A stretch of DNA of 64,000 nt. Origin: Deroplatys truncata (Eukaryota > Arthropoda > Insecta > Mantodea > Mantidae). The translations under genes and the position numbers were made by a program. Shown here in pieces: positions 11,813 to 23,878 of the stretch. The stretch lies in contig CM060988.1 in the NCBI GenBank assembly GCA_030765065.1, positions 196,352,565 through 196,416,564 on the forward strand, written 5' to 3'. The notes below the pieces were generated by a model. That model was not told where the DNA came from and did not search any database. It worked only from the letters and a program-made list of their open reading frames with translations. Positions within the stretch are counted from its first letter, which is position 1, and every line of letters starts with the position of its first letter.

Positions 11813-12394
11813 TTCCAATGTGGCATAAGGCAGTTAAGAGGGATGGTGATTATAAGGAAAAATGAAATTATGTTCCTAAGGGATGTATCTACACACTGTA
11901 AAAATAGTTAAGCTGTAGGATGAACATGTAATTTACAAATAAATGTGCATTACTTTTGGAGTGACGCTTGTATATACATTTTTTCCCCTCGTTTTCTCAA
12001 AAATGTAAAAGAGAGGTGTTTAACTTTGAAGTTTGCATAGTTTAGTGAAAGATGTGCCCTATAGAGATTAAGAATTAACACTGTATAGCATTTTTTATTT
12101 CCTTTTAACATCAATATAAAACTGACAAATTACTCTTTAATAACACTGTAAATAATACATTACAATGTTTTTTTTCAGCATTAATAATTTAAAATGTTAT
12201 AAGTAATATCAAATGAACTGCTGCTTTTACATTAAATTTGTTTCAATTTTACTTTAGAATTTTTGCAGTTTTACACACATTTCAACACAGGTATTCAAGA
12301 ATTTTAGGTCAATGTAAACAAGATTTTTCCTAGTATCTAATTGTATTGCTTAAAATAATAAAGAAAAAGCATCACAGTAATCCCAGACAAGGAT

Positions 12395-12930
12395 AAACTT
12401 AGTTTTAGAGGTTCACATATCGCCCCTGGACATTTCACTAATTCCAAAAAATCTTTAAAGAATTTAACATATTCCTAGCACAGCAAAATAAATACAACAT
12501 AAAAAGTATGTTGAAATCAGAACACATTGGCAGAATCCCACCAGAAAAGAAACCAGGCATATATCAAATAGATCGTTTAAATTTAGAACGCACACCAGAA
12601 AAACAAAAGAAACATAAACACAAGACTAAAAGAACACTTAAAAAATATCACATATAAACAGTTACAGTAAAAGTGAATCACTTCTGGAAAACAAAGTTCA
12701 CAATATAAAAGAAACAGTCAAGGTGCTAAAATAAATGCATAGCCCCTTAGAACTGAGCTTATGAGAAAGAACATGTATCAGAAGTTTTGAGCATCAAATT
12801 ATAAAATTTTAAATTCTGCCAGATGATAGTTTACTAACACTGCAACAGATATCACAGAATAATCAGTCAGCCTTAGCTGATAATAGCCCTTGAAACATGT
12901 GCTGCCAGTAGTTTGGTAAGTGGAACATGA
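12395..12930 (+). mobile_element. PLE fragment (end of RT and GIY-YIG region), degenerate
   Basis: Shifting frames align with the C-terminal part of the full-length PLE at 58.2-63.1 kb: HIAPGHFTNSKKSLKN (like YHPGTFHKFKKIF), QQNKYNIKSMLK (like PQNKFNIEKLL) and KPGIYQIDRLN (the GIY of GIY-YIG). Near 12870 there is CTGATAATAGCCC followed by TTGAAACATG, a decayed version of the hammerhead-like PLE end. The RT core is missing. This is an old dead copy. Confidence 0.65.
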
Positions 12931-13127
12931 GTGCTTAATGATGATTCATTTTCTGTAATTTTGTATTCAAAATTGCATGATGCATATATTCACATGGTAG
13001 TAAAAGTGGAATTTAACTACTATAATGTTAAGTTTCACTTTCTGTACTTATTTCAAGAAAAGAAAGAAGTGAAATTTCACAGAAATATTTTGCACTGTAT
13101 AGGGATAAATTCTTTGAATGTACACTA

Positions 13128-13802
13128 AAGGCTAGTTCACAAGAGCCCGGTAACGAGAACTGGAATGCATATCGATAATCCTATCAATCACAAATGAAAG
13201 TCGATTTTGCACATTGGGATTTCATTTTGTTTTTAACTGGCCAATGGTGTTTTTTACCTGCTTCCAATTCAGCCAACATGATGCGGGTTAGCCAATGTCA
13301 ACATTATCTAAATGCATATCCAAATCCTCTAGTTGCACCAAGCTTTCATTCCTTTATTTAATGTTATAGTTATTTAGAGGGCTAGTTACAAACGTAGAGA
13401 TTAAGTAACCAGAGGCTCAAGTTAGAACACAACCAAAGTGAGTATTCTAAGAACAGCGACTTACTAAACCTTGTTTGTAACATGTTATCTACAATATTTT
13501 ATCTATGTTGAGTGTATTTTAGTATACATTTTATATTTAGGATATTTAATGAAATTTATTTATTGCACAAACGATATGTTTACAGAAAGAGTAATGTGGG
13601 CTTTGGAAAGAAGAAAGAAAGAAAAAAAAAAAAGACACAATAAATCAACAAACTTTGTTATATTCTGCAATTTTGGATGTTACGAGGGCAGCCCAGAAAG
13701 TCCCAGATGTTTCCCAGGGACCGGGAAAGCTTCTTGTCGATGTATTTCATGTATTTCAACTTTGTCATTTTCATTACCATTCTCAGTTGTGAACCAGTCT
13801 TA
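13128..13802 (+). mobile_element. TIR element D, copy 1 (non-autonomous)
   Basis: The ends are inverted: left TAAAGGCTAGTTCACAA, right (reverse complement) TAAGACTGGTTCACAA, continuing with similarity through GGTAACGAGAACTGG. A second copy at 63190-63981 shares the left block (GATTTTGCACATTGGGATTTC, GCTTCCAATTCAGCCAACAT, CAAGCTTTCATTCCTTTATT) and the right block (CAACTTTGTC, ACCATTCTC). No transposase is encoded. The superfamily is undetermined; hAT is possible. Confidence 0.6.
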
Positions 13803-14572
13803 AACCAATGCAATTTTTAGCAGTTTTGGGTAGAATACAGAATTCAAACAGACCTTAAAACATCATTAGTTTTTCCCATTCTTTTCTGCGATCATTCAAG
13901 GATGCAAGGTTTTTTTAAAAAAAAGTATGTCAGAATGTCAAATTTTTAAAGTTTAAGAATGCTAAAAAAAAAAGGGCATCATTACAAGCTAACCACCAAT
14001 TTAAAATTATAAATATCTCTAAACAACTTTGCATAATGTGTAAAATATTTTAGACTTTATATAGTTTTTATCCAGTCATATAAACTTACAAAACAGATTT
14101 TCTTTCATCAGTTATAACTCTGTTGGACTTTAACGACAGCCCAAATATTTCAGAGTACTAATTTATTCATGATTGAGAAGAATGTCGCCATCGACGGCAG
14201 TAAAGAAGGTATGCACCTTTCTGCTAACGTCAGGACCTACTCTTCTCAATGAGATGAGTGGACCCACTCCCCTGCGCACCTGAAAGTAGACATAATGCCA
14301 CTTGTTAGAAGCAGAGTTACAAAATAACAAAGAGAATAAGTGATATTACTGTACAATTGTGGAGGTTGCAAACAAAACTGCTCATTTCCACAAAAATTAC
14401 AAACTGAGGTTTTTATGGTTTCAGCAGCAATCAAAATTTGTAACTGGTTTTGTTCAAAAGCAGAGAAAAAGTGGCAAAAAGGTGCTATTTTCAATCAAAA
14501 CCGGACAATTCCATACCGTTATACCTATACATGTTTCTATTAAAAAATGGTAATTTCATTGTATTATAATAT
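13803..14572. other. No recognised feature
   Basis: AT-rich sequence without a coding or repeat signal that I can support. Short open frames on both strands near 14246-14543 match nothing I know. Confidence 0.5.
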
Positions 14573-14678
14573 GGTGAGTCGCTATGTTTTAATTCCCATC
14601 ACCTCTGTGCTTGGTGTTTTCTGAGCAGTGCTTTCGGGAGACGTCTTTCTCCCATCTTCAGCTGAAAGGCGACTCACC
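14573..14678 (-). ncRNA. Hammerhead-ribozyme-like fold
   Basis: On the minus strand, CTGAAGA (14661-14655) matches the hammerhead core CUGANGA. A stem II hairpin follows (TGGGAG ... CTCCC), then GAAA (14635-14632). The whole is closed by a perfect 10-bp helix, GGTGAGTCGC with GCGACTCACC (14669-14678 with 14573-14582). Hammerheads are known at the ends of Penelope-like elements and in retrozymes. I could not assign stem III or the cleavage site with confidence, and no PLE body is attached. It may be a solitary retroelement end or a decayed ribozyme. Confidence 0.4.
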
Positions 14679-14844
14679 TTGTGCTTGTAAAGCTTTCCTT
14701 TTCTTACTGTGATTATTACCATGGAGGTACCTATATGTTTCCTTGTCAGTGAAATCTTATCAGCAGACCTCAATACTTTTCCATGAATGACTCAACAATA
14801 GTCTAAATAATGAAAACAAACACGATGACTCGGTTATTAATTGT

Positions 14845-14912
14845 ATTTCAAATGTAACTGTCAGCATCCAAGTGTGCCATCACACCAGTTATTCTACTTG
14901 GGCCCAAACATC
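14845..14912 (-). repeat. Fragment of the TTAA MITE family
   Basis: Reverse complement contains GGGCCCAAGTAGAATAACTG and GGATGCTGACAGTTACATTT, matching the middle of the elements at 2584-3841 and 8519-9022. Both ends are missing. Confidence 0.55.
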
Positions 14913-15135
14913 CTCTATCATGAATGCCAAATATATTCTACGAGTCTAAGTTGATATTTATTTAAAAAGGTGGATAAATAATAGAATGTTGTGCATACAC
15001 TAACACAATTTCCTATGCAAGACTATGTTTTATTGGCTGCTTTTAACATCAACAGTACATTTAATCACTTATAGCCTGCTGTACCATATTTGATACAAAG
15101 ATGTTTTTTAAGGTTTTAGGTTTCTTAATGGTCTT

Positions 15136-16076
15136 TTTACTTTCTCTGCTACGTATAGTAAGTAGGGGAAGTATTGTATTCCACCCAAAATTTCGATACC
15201 GAGATTTCACCGGAAATACATGTTTTGAGACCCCCTGAACCCAAAAAAAGCATTTTTGGAAACATGTCCGTCTGTGAACAGCATAACTCAGAAACGAACA
15301 GTCGGATAAACACCAAACTTGGTATTTAGGATCAGTGTCTTCCAAGGATGCGACACGAAGGTTTTCAAGAAAATCCCCCCACCCCAGAGTACCCTTTACA
15401 TGGAAGATTTTTCGAAAATTTTAATTTTCTCAAAAATGGCTATAACGATTTTGATTAAAATATCATATGTTTAAGATATTTTTATGACAAATGAAATGTA
15501 TATCTTGAATTTCCTGGGAATGTCTCCAAAAGTATTCTTTATTGTGAATGACTTTTGCATAACTGGTAAACCATAAGAGATAGACAAAATTTTACTACAC
15601 AAAAAATGTAGAGCGCGTTAAAATACACAGTTTATGTCATATACAGTTTTTTTGTTGAGTGAACCATTTTCAAGATATTGCTTGTTATTCCCTTAAATTT
15701 TTCAATACTTATTTTCTAAAATGGGAATTCGTTATTCATTTTTTTGTCTTGGATATGCAAAGAGTTATAATCTGTGGCAATGGGAATGGTGCTGCACCTA
15801 GCAACCAGCTATTAAGAGATATGTATGTGCTTAAAGGCTACTGTATTTCTATATTGCCCTTGCAAATACAAAACAAGGGGAACATAGTACGACTTAAGCG
15901 ATATTCAAATATTTTTAGAATTGGTCGCTATATGTAAAATGTAATTCTCTTTGCATGTCAAAAGATCGTTTCTGCATATGTTTATCTCGATTAATATGAA
16001 ATAGATGGAGAATAACAGTTTGTAAAAATAGTATGTACAAGAGTAGAGAAAGTCATGTGAGTGTAACACATCAGAT
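15136..16076 (+). repeat. Interspersed repeat B, copy 2
   Basis: About 940 bp, collinear with copy 1 at 9820-10706 and with the same end sequences. It contains a short extra block near 15870-15960 (CGACTTAAGCGATATTCAAA). No coding capacity is visible. Confidence 0.75.
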
Positions 16077-16312
16077 TTTTTCCACATGTCACTTTGATCT
16101 TTATCCATGTACATTGTTTTAACTTGGTAAACATACCCTTTAGGGTGGTGTGGTTTGTTTGTTTGTTTTGTTTAGGTCATTAGAATACTTGTAAAACGGT
16201 TCATGGCAAAGGCCACATATAAATATGAATATAAAAATCAAAGCAAAAAGCTAGAGATACATATCAATATAAAAACATAGCATAAGTCATAAATAAATAT
16301 ATGTACAACTAA
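16077..16312. other. No recognised feature; short (GTTT)n run
   Basis: AT-rich spacer with a GTTTGTTTGTTTTGTTT run near 16158-16175. It ends in TACAACTAA at 16304-16312, the target duplication of the adjacent PLE. Confidence 0.5.
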
Positions 16313-18652
16313 TTAATTAATTTTGAAGATTTAGAAGCTAGTAACAGTGATGTGTCATACTTTAAAATAAAGAGAGTTGAAGGTTGTTACACTACATCAC
16401 TAAAATGTTCTTTTTAAATTTTATAAGGCGTTTCTGAAGACGGTTTGCTCCCATTGTCAGCATGTTTTCAACTGATTTTGCCGGTTATTGTCTGAGGAAT
16501 GTGTGTGGCTAGTGGTGTTCTCTGGTGCTGGGCTGATGAACCTCCAAAGGCTGCTGGGTGGCGGCAGTTCGAAATTCATTAGGTGATTCCTGTGTTTGAC
16601 GACATGTATTTTTTCCCAGATGTCCAATTCATTGCTGCTGTTGATCGGTTTTAAGAGCTTTATGTTTGGAGTGATTTCATGGTTTGAAGACCAGAAATGA
16701 TGTGCTACGGCTGATTTATCCATCTGTTTTTGGTAAATGCATCTCATATGCTCTTTAAGTCTTATTTCAAGATTTCTTTTGGTTCTTCCTATGTATACCA
16801 GGTTACAGTCATTACAAACTATTTGATATATACCAGCTGATTTATCGTTGGGGATAGGGTCTTTTGTTCTGTTGCATAGTAGTTTCTGTATATTGTGGTT
16901 ATTCTATGGAGACAGGGTGATGTTGTATTTCTTGAAAATCCTTTGAAATTTATGATGAGTCCAAGTGTGGTAAGTGAATTTCCTATATGCTTGTGGTTTT
17001 TGTTGTCTGAGTAAAGTAGTCGTTTGTTGGATGTATTCCTGTCTTTCAAACTTTTTTATCTTCTTATCTATTGTTTTTTTCTGGTATCCATTCATAGTGA
17101 CTAGTGGATAATGTGTTGGTATTCTTTCTGGTATATGTACTAACCTGTTTGTAATACTATTTAAAATTGTATGTTTGGGCTTGTAGGATTGTAGCTATTG
17201 TTTTTAATATAATTTACTGTGTGAGTTGGTTTTCTGTAAATGCCGAACGTTAGTTTGTTGTGTGCATTTCTGATGAACCTGATGTCTAGGTAAGGTAATT
17301 GGCCATTTTCTTCTTTTTCTATTGCGAATTTAATAGATCTTTTTTGTAAATTCAATAATTTCAAAGCTTCTTCTGAAAGTTTTTTTGGAACAATAGAAAA
17401 AATATCATCTACGTACCTATACCAGGTTTTGAATAGATGTGGGAAAGATTTAGTAATATGGCATTCAAAATGGCTCATATACAGATCTACTAAAAATGGT
17501 GAAAGCGGGGTTTCCCATAGTTAGGCCTGTGGTTTGTTTAAAGATTTTGTTATGGAATGAAAAGAAATTCTGGTCCAGACATAATTTTGTTAGTTTTAAG
17601 TAATCTTCTGTTTGTGCTCTAGGTGTGCCATTGTTTAATATCCAAGTTTCTAAGAGTGGTAATAATTCTTCTTTTGGTATGCTTGGGAAGAGTGCAGTGA
17701 CATCAAATGATACCATCATGTCTGTGGGTGATATATTTATATCTGAAAGGTGACTGGTTAATTTTAATGAATTTTTTATACTTAGACTTTTGAACACAGG
17801 CATGGAGTTGAAGGTATTTGAAAGCCATTTTGCTAGTTTATATGTGGGAGAGTTTATGTTATTCACTATGGGCCTCATTTTGTTGCCGAGTTTGTGTATA
17901 TTTGGTAGTGCATATAACCTAGGTATGGTGGGAAAATCTGGTTTAATTCTGGATTTTTCGGCTTTTGTTAATGTTTTGGCTTCTATCAATGTGTTTTGGA
18001 GTGGCTTGGTGCATTCTTTTAATGAATCTTTGTTGATTTCTATGTACTCTGGGCTATGTAGTAATTGCATAACTCTAGATTCATAATCTTCTTGGTCTAA
18101 TATCACTAATGTGTATACTACAGGTTTTGACTTTGGTGTATACTACAGGCTTTGACTTCAGAGATTTGATCATTCTTTGATGTGGTGTGTAGTGGTATTT
18201 TTGGGCTTGTATCTGGTCCAATATTGGTTCACACTGTGATTTTATTATTCTTTTATCATTATCTGTTAGGTGATTGGAGGTTATTTCGATATCAGCAACA
18301 AAGTTTTCTGTATTTTTGGTGAAGTTTATGCAGGTTTTTAGGCTATTGTTCAAGACAGATAACTCAGTGCTGGTGAATGATTCTTTTGAGAGGTTAGCTA
18401 CATATTTTGAGAGGTTAGCTACATATTGGCCTGTTGTAGGTTCATTGTTTTGGTTATGCTTATATGTTGGTTTCCATTTTTGGTTATGTCTAGGGGATTT
18501 TTTTCCGGTGTTCCAGGGAGTTTTTTTGTTTGAATATTAGGTTGTTTAGTTTATTTTTTAGTTTCATTGTTTTGGCACTCATTTTCTTGCTAAGTATCGT
18601 CACATTTTAGTGATGTAGTGTAACAACCTTCAACTCTCTTTATTTTAAAATA
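16313..18652 (-). mobile_element. Penelope-like retroelement, inactivated
   Basis: The element lies between TACAACTAA at 16304-16312 and 18653-18661 (9-bp target duplication). Broken minus-strand frames run from 18353 down to 16457. They carry the PLE N-terminal block (KPVVYTK), RT motifs FDVTALFPSIP and TGLTMGNP, the catalytic WYRYVDDIFS, then a linker (YHTWTHHKFQRIFKKYNITL) and GIY-YIG nuclease remnants ending MDKSAVAHHFW and MNFELPPPSSLWRFISP. At the 5' side an inverted copy of the 3' terminal sequence (18605-18652) faces the 3' end (16358-16414), the pseudo-LTR-like layout of PLEs. Short tandem duplications at 18113-18160 and 18391-18426 and several frameshifts disable it. The hammerhead core at its end has decayed to CTGACAA. 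Confidence 0.88.
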
Positions 18653-18659
18653 TACAACT

Positions 18660-19410
18660 AAACCAATTAGCATGAAAAACCTGTATTAAGATGACCAAAT
18701 CTGCATTTAGAAATTCACCTCCGACACAAAACCAAAAATCCTATCAACCACTTGCTTATCATCCACTGAGACCTATGCAAGACTGTCTGGCAGTTGCAGA
18801 GAGTCCCGATGATGTGCCAGAGCAACATCCTCCAGCAACACATGACGAACCAACACCCCCTCGCCACAAAACAGACAAACAGGAGCAGGGCCACCTCCAA
18901 AAAGACAACCGCATGCAAAATTGCAGTGACCAAGACATGCAACCGAGCCAAAATCACCTCCTCACGACGAGACACGTGAGAGGAAGCAACCCAGTTCATC
19001 GGAATGTCCTTAACCGCCCCAAGCTCGTTTCCGCAGAGCCAACCGCTCTCCGCACAACAAGCCCAAAGTCCCCCAATGCCACCTGAGGTATTGCAACACT
19101 GGGCTTTGCGGCCACTGCCCCAGCTACCAAATCTGCAAGCTCATTCCCCGGCAAGCCAACGCGATCAGGCATCCAAGCACACTCCACACCAATGCCAGAA
19201 GTGCACAAAACGTGGATGGCATCCCGGATTCGCTGAATAGCTGTGGTGTGATTTCACAACCTACATTCAACATACTCCACTCCTATCACTTAAGCACCCA
19301 CACTAGCGCCACCCCCTCTATATGTGTTGCAGCTCGAACAAAACTCTCTGCGTGGGGAAAAAACAGTGTTGCCACTTATTTCTCTCCAACCCTCAAACTA
19401 CACAGGTTAT
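18660..19410 (-). mobile_element. LINE fragment: RNase H and C-terminus
   Basis: On the minus strand 19208-18996 reads CAWMPDRVGLPGNELADLVA, a degenerate RNase H end, followed in the next frame by SRREEVILARL and a Cys-rich tail. That is the layout of the C-terminus of RNase-H-bearing LINEs of the I/R1 type. It is 5'-truncated and frameshifted. The relatively GC-rich composition differs from the surroundings. The Pro-rich plus-strand frame here is only its antisense. Confidence 0.6.
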
Positions 19411-19546
19411 GACAATTTTTATATTTACCACTATTTTGTTTCATTTGCAGTAGTATTGCCCTTCATTACCATGAATAATTGAGAGTCTATTGTAGTTGTA
19501 CTGGTTTTGGCAGAGTATGGGTTTCAATGCTGGTACAAATAACCCC

Positions 19547-19702
19547 CTATTTTAACCACGCATCAGAGCTTAAGGACTCTACATTTTGAAATGTTAACTG
19601 CTTTCTCAAACTGTAAGAGAAAGAAGAATATGTACTCTCACTTACTGGTATTGATGCAAGGAGTTGTTCACCCTCCTCCTGTGTTGAGCAGTTCTCGTAC
19701 GC
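19547..19702 (-). CDS. EME1: EME1-like, terminal exon
   Basis: 156 nt including a TAG stop at 19549-19547, preceded by acceptor TTTGTTTCAG. It starts in phase 0 with AYENCSTQEEGEQLLASIPV and ends SLSSDAWLK. Human EME1 has AYQQC at the same point and ends LSLDSAD at a similar distance, so this is the natural C-terminus (second helix-hairpin-helix motif). A LINE fragment begins about 140 bp downstream (19410), so the 3' UTR may be short or may run into it. Confidence 0.88.
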   Translation of the reverse strand, partial: AYENCSTQEEGEQLLASIPVSESTYSSFSYSLRKQLTFQNVESLSSDAWLK

Positions 19703-20013
19703 CTGAAACAAAAATGGGTTTAGGTAAAAATATTTCTGTACAAATATCATAAACCGTGTTTCCAAGTTTAACTCTTGGAAGGTTTTTATATTTTAAAGTA
19801 TGATGGGTGTGATTATTGCAGCAGCTATAGATTACAGTAAAACATTTTTACACTAATTCCATGCTTTTAGCTTCAGATGGGAAGTTTTACTTTTTAAGCA
19901 TCTCCTCCACCTGAGCCATACATATAGTCACTACAACATGAACTTCAACAGGATTCCAGTACAAGTTTTCATTTTACTTGCCTTAACTTTTCAATAAATA
20001 TTGTAATGGTATG

Positions 20014-20115
20014 TTCCCATGGTAGCTCAGTTGGTCAGTGCAACGGTATGAAAAACTGAACATCTGTGTTTCAAATTCTGGCTATGGCATTGAATTTTTC
20101 ATTCTGACTCTACCT
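20014..20115 (+). mobile_element. tRNA-derived SINE, family C, copy 2
   Basis: Head CCATGGTAGCTCAGTTGG (box A), box-B-like GTTTCAAATTCTGG, then GGCATTGAATTTTTCATTCT, the same non-tRNA tail as at 6762 and 22619. It lies in the last EME1 intron. Confidence 0.6.
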
Positions 20116-20152
20116 TTCTAACTCTAGTCTACACATAGCAGGTGCGGAAGAA

Positions 20153-21423
20153 TGAGGGCTGTCACAGAAGTACCCAACCTAACAAAGTAAACACAAAAAT
20201 GTTGGGAAAAAACATCTTTACTTCTCTACATAGTCTCCTTTCAGCTCAATACACTTTTCCCAGCAATGTTCAATAGCTTCGATACCCTGTTTATAGTGAA
20301 AACCGTCGAGTTCTGCAAAATAGCCATCAACTGCATACTACACCTCTTCATTGTTGGCAAATCTTTTACCACCAAGCCGTTTCTCCAACTTTTGAAACAG
20401 AAAATAATCAGAGGAGGCTAAGTCTGGCGAATAGGGTGCATAAGGAAGCAATTCAAACTTTAACTCATTGATTTTGACCATGGCGAAATGGATATGTGAA
20501 CTGGTGCATTGTCTTGATGAAACAGAACTTTCGTTTTCGCTAAATGCGGCCATTTTTGCTTGATTTCATCATTCAAATGCTGCAATAAGTTTGCATAATA
20601 CTCGCCATTGATTGCTTTTCCTTTTCGAAGATAATCTATGAAAATTATCCCACGCGCATTCCAAAAAACTTACACCATGACCTTGCCTGCAGATGGAATG
20701 TTTTCACCTTCTTTGGAGCCGATTCTCCCCTTTCAATCCACTGCTTTGACTGTTCCTTCGTCTCAGTTGTGAAGTGATGGACCCATGTTTCATCCATGGT
20801 TATGAATCGATGCAAAAACTCGGCTTTATTGCAGCAAAACATCGCCAAACACTCGACTGAAACATCCTCACAGCGCTGCTTTTGTTCCATTGTGAGTAAA
20901 CACAGCACCCATCTGACGCACAGCTTTCTGTCTAAATTTTCAGTTGGTATGTGATGTAGAGCACTTTTTGAAATGCCTACGATGTCTGCTATTTTGCGCA
21001 CTTTCAGTCAACGGTCATCCAATACCATTTTGTGGATTTTATTCACAATTTCTGGTGTGGTCACCTCATTTGGTTGACCACAGCAAAGTTCGTCTTGGCA
21101 GCTCGTACGGCCTCGCTTAAACTCTGCCACCCAATATTTTACTGTTGTAAATGAAGGAGCAGACTCCCGCAGATTAGAATCTAGCTCAGCGTTAATATTA
21201 GTTGGACTAAGACCTTTCAAATGAAAGTATTGTATCTCACATAACGATGTCCAGTTTTATTCATGTTTACAAATTTGCTGAGAGTTCACTATTGATGGCT
21301 ACTAAACAATGTAGCATCATCAAACTTAAGCTTTATAAGGGTGGTACTTTCTACCATAGTCATTTGTTTGAAATAACAACCGCTATATATACGTCAGGTC
21401 GGGTACTTCTGGGACTGCCCTCA
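20153..21423 (-). mobile_element. Mariner copy 2
   Basis: Inverted ends TGAGGGCTGTCACAGAAG and (reverse complement) TGAGGGCAGTCCCAGAAG bound a 1271-bp element. TA is kept on the right (21424-21425) and mutated on the left. The minus-strand transposase is broken into three frames: 21220-21008 (helix-turn-helix region, FTTVKYWVAEFKRGRTSC), 21001-20645 (ITMDETWVHHFTTETKEQSK with the first catalytic Asp) and 20553-20338 (LLPYAPYSPDLASSDYFLFQ with the third). The second Asp region has decayed (RQCTSSHIH in place of DNAxxH). It lies in the last EME1 intron. Confidence 0.85.
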
Positions 21424-21479
21424 TATCATTGATTGACTTCATAGTGGTTAACTATGAAGCCTGGGACTTAAGGTACTTA

Positions 21480-22509
21480 CAAGGGGTAGTCAAAGTTTTA
21501 ATCATCACCTTGAAAAAATCAAGCTGCAACCACGAAACTTGGTGATGGTGTTAGTCCCTCTCTATATATTTATCCTTCAACGCGACACATTTTTCCCAAT
21601 GATGGATGACTTGGGGAGACCTTGGTTATAAAAGTCTGCATTTTGGCTGTTCAGGAAACATTCCACCTTGAAAATCATCTTGTCACAATGGTTCCTTCAT
21701 CTGTGCAGAACGAACTTCGGTATTGTTGTGGAGCAACTTTGAACGACTTGCTGTATCTTGAAAGCTTCCTATAAACTCGTCAGGAGATTTCAATACTATG
21801 CTCCTATGGTGGATTGCTCAATATGACAGGCCCAAAAAACACCCAGCATCACCTTGCCCAATGATGGTTGGGTCTTTGGCTTTTTTGGCGATGGTGAATC
21901 CACTGCTTGCTTTGCTCCTTTGCCTCCGGGTCATAGTGATACACTCAGCACTCGTCCACGGTGATTAGATGGCTAAAGAAGTCATCTGAGTTGGGAAGAC
22001 GTAGCTGCAACATGCATTCTGCTCCTGCCTCAGTTCAGTGGACCTTTAGAATGGATGTAAGCAGTTGTGGAACTCAGAGAGGATGGCGACCTTTGTCATG
22101 TTCAAAATGTCAAGTAAAATGTTGAAAATTGATCCATGAATGATTTGATATGCCAACTTCAAAACCAGGGTTTCATCTTCTCTTGCGATTTCTGTTTCTT
22201 CACAGAGAGGAAGCATTTGTGACAACCAACCTTGAGTAATATGATGGTGCATTGTTGTCGTACACTTCCACCAACTCTGCATGGATTGTTGCAGCATTGT
22301 TCCCCTTCAAATGCAGAAAACAAATTACTGCACTTTATCAATGAGCTGTGCCATTTTGTTTTGGTTCCTCTAGTGACATTCTGCATTACTGTGACATGGG
22401 GATTTCAACGTGTATCAGGACTGCAGACATCTACATGCAAACAAACAAAAAAGTTAATTACTTAACTTTATTTTTTCAAGGAGATAATTGAAACATTATG
22501 ACTACCTGT
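21480..22509 (-). mobile_element. Degenerate mariner/Tc1-like element
   Basis: Imperfect inverted ends of about 45 bp: left GGTAGTCAAAGTTTTAATCA ... CCTTGAAAAAATCAAG, right (reverse complement) GGTAGTCATAATGTTTCAAT ... CCTTGAAAAAATAAAG, each next to TA. Minus-strand translation gives scattered transposase blocks such as HYDPEAKEQSKQW near 21940-21900, a mariner-type motif just after the first catalytic Asp, with many stops. It is old and dead. Confidence 0.6.
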
Positions 22510-22618
22510 TATACGATATTGTGAGTCGCATGTTATCTCAAAATGAATTTGAGAATATCTTGTGGTTTACCAGAAAAAGCGTTGGTAATTGGGTAATTTT
22601 ATGTTGTACCCGCACGTT

Positions 22619-22725
22619 GCCATAGTAGCTCGGTTACTAAGGGCAACGACATGGAAAGCTGAAAATCCATCGTTTAAATCCCAATTATGGCATTGAATTT
22701 TTCAATCTGATTTTACTTTTCCAAT
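22619..22725 (+). mobile_element. tRNA-derived SINE, family C, copy 3
   Basis: Head TGCCATAGTAGCTCGGTTAC, box-B-like GTTTAAATCCC, then GGCATTGAATTTTTCAATCT, the tail shared with copies at 6762 and 20014. A further isolated box-A-like piece (CACTAGCTCAGTTGG) occurs at 22877-22892. Confidence 0.55.
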
Positions 22726-23039
22726 GAATGGAATGCCAATGGAGGTGTTAAGGCATCTGACCCAGCAGCAGCTCTGAGTTAGGGTTATTCGTTCATTTAA
22801 CCCAATCATCCAGATACCCACACAATGATCTGAACATTACTGGAAAACTTTTTAATAACATAAAATGTAAACAAGCGCACTAGCTCAGTTGGTAAAGATG
22901 GGAATAATTATTATTTTTCAGTAACAGTTGATGCAGAAAGTAGTCAACCCCATTCAGTGAGTATGTGTATGTACGAGTATCATCCAGATCGCATCCAGAG
23001 ATGGCACCACCAGTCGAATCGGAATGCGCATGCACAGGA

Positions 23040-23780
23040 GTAGGGAGGAAGTATGTAGGAATAATACAGTATTGTTTCAGCCTAGTAACAGCAGTGGTTA
23101 TCGCACATGGTTGGAGAAAATGGCCACTCCAATATTGTATTCTGCCAATTGCAAGGTTTGTGCAGTCATCCGAGTTTTGCACACTCAAAAGCAATCCCCT
23201 GCAGAGATCCATCGCCAATTGTGCTGCGAGTATGGACACAACATTATGTGCAACAGTATGGTCAGGCAATTCATTGAAGAACAAACCAATATTCACAATG
23301 AACACAAGCATGTGCACTGTCTTCTGGGATCGACGTGGTGTCCCCCTGTGCAAGTTTTTACCACAAGGGGAGACCGTAAATGCTCATCAGTATTATCAGA
23401 CTGCATAAACTGAGAAGCGCAATCCAGGACGAGAGACATGGGATGTTGACAAGAGGCATTACGCTATTACATGACAACAAGACCGCATACAGTCAATGCC
23501 ACACAAAATGTGTGAATCAGCTTGGATGGGAGATCTTCGACCATACACCCTACAGCCCCGACCTCACCCCAAGTGATTTTCACCTCTTCTGTCTCATGAA
23601 GCATTTTCTGGCAAGAAAACATTTCCACAATGACGCTGAGATTAGAATGAAGTGACTTTGTGGCTCTGGACATTGGTGGCAGATTCCTATACTTGGGCAT
23701 ACAATTGATTGTGCACCGTTACATAAATGCCTCAACAATGGCGGTGATTATGTTGGAAAGTAGCCAGTGAATCTATGTAA
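23040..23780 (+). pseudogene. Internally deleted mariner transposase
   Basis: The N-terminal part reads VIRVLHTQKQSPAEIHRQLC in one frame; the C-terminal part reads VFWDRRGVPLCKFLPQGETV, RGITLLHDNKTAYSQC (second Asp region), then HTPYSPDLTPSDFHLFCLMK (third Asp). The segment carrying the first catalytic Asp is deleted between the two parts, and frames change near 23300 and 23400. I did not find clear inverted ends. It lies in the last EME1 intron. Confidence 0.75.
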
Positions 23781-23878
23781 TTATTCCAATAAACATCCCT
23801 TACTTAGTGATGATTTTGTTGTCTTTATTGCTCATCGGGACTTTGTTTCTGGAGGGAGGTTGCTTGTGTGTGTGTAGC

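Larger units (their letters stand above)
9787..11970 (+). mobile_element. Mariner copy 1, split by repeat B
   Basis: Terminal inverted repeats match over about 25 bp (left GGTCACTCCAAAAGTAATG, right reverse complement CGTCACTCCAAAAGTAATG), and TA flanks them at 9785-9786 and 11971-11972. Total length is 2184 bp. Removing repeat B (9820-10706) leaves about 1.3 kb, the normal mariner size, so repeat B was inserted between the left end and the transposase. Confidence 0.85.

Noticed and set aside
16454..16460. Working hammerhead in the PLE at 16313-18652
   Set aside because: The core reads CTGACAA and stem II/GAAA are damaged, so it is treated as a decayed relic.
18691..19086. Plus-strand Pro/Gln-rich frame of 131 codons
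   Set aside because: It is antisense to a LINE RNase H/C-terminal fragment on the minus strand and has no domain of its own.
22965..23408. Long frame of 147 codons
   Set aside because: It overlaps a deleted mariner read in another frame; the mariner motifs explain the sequence better.
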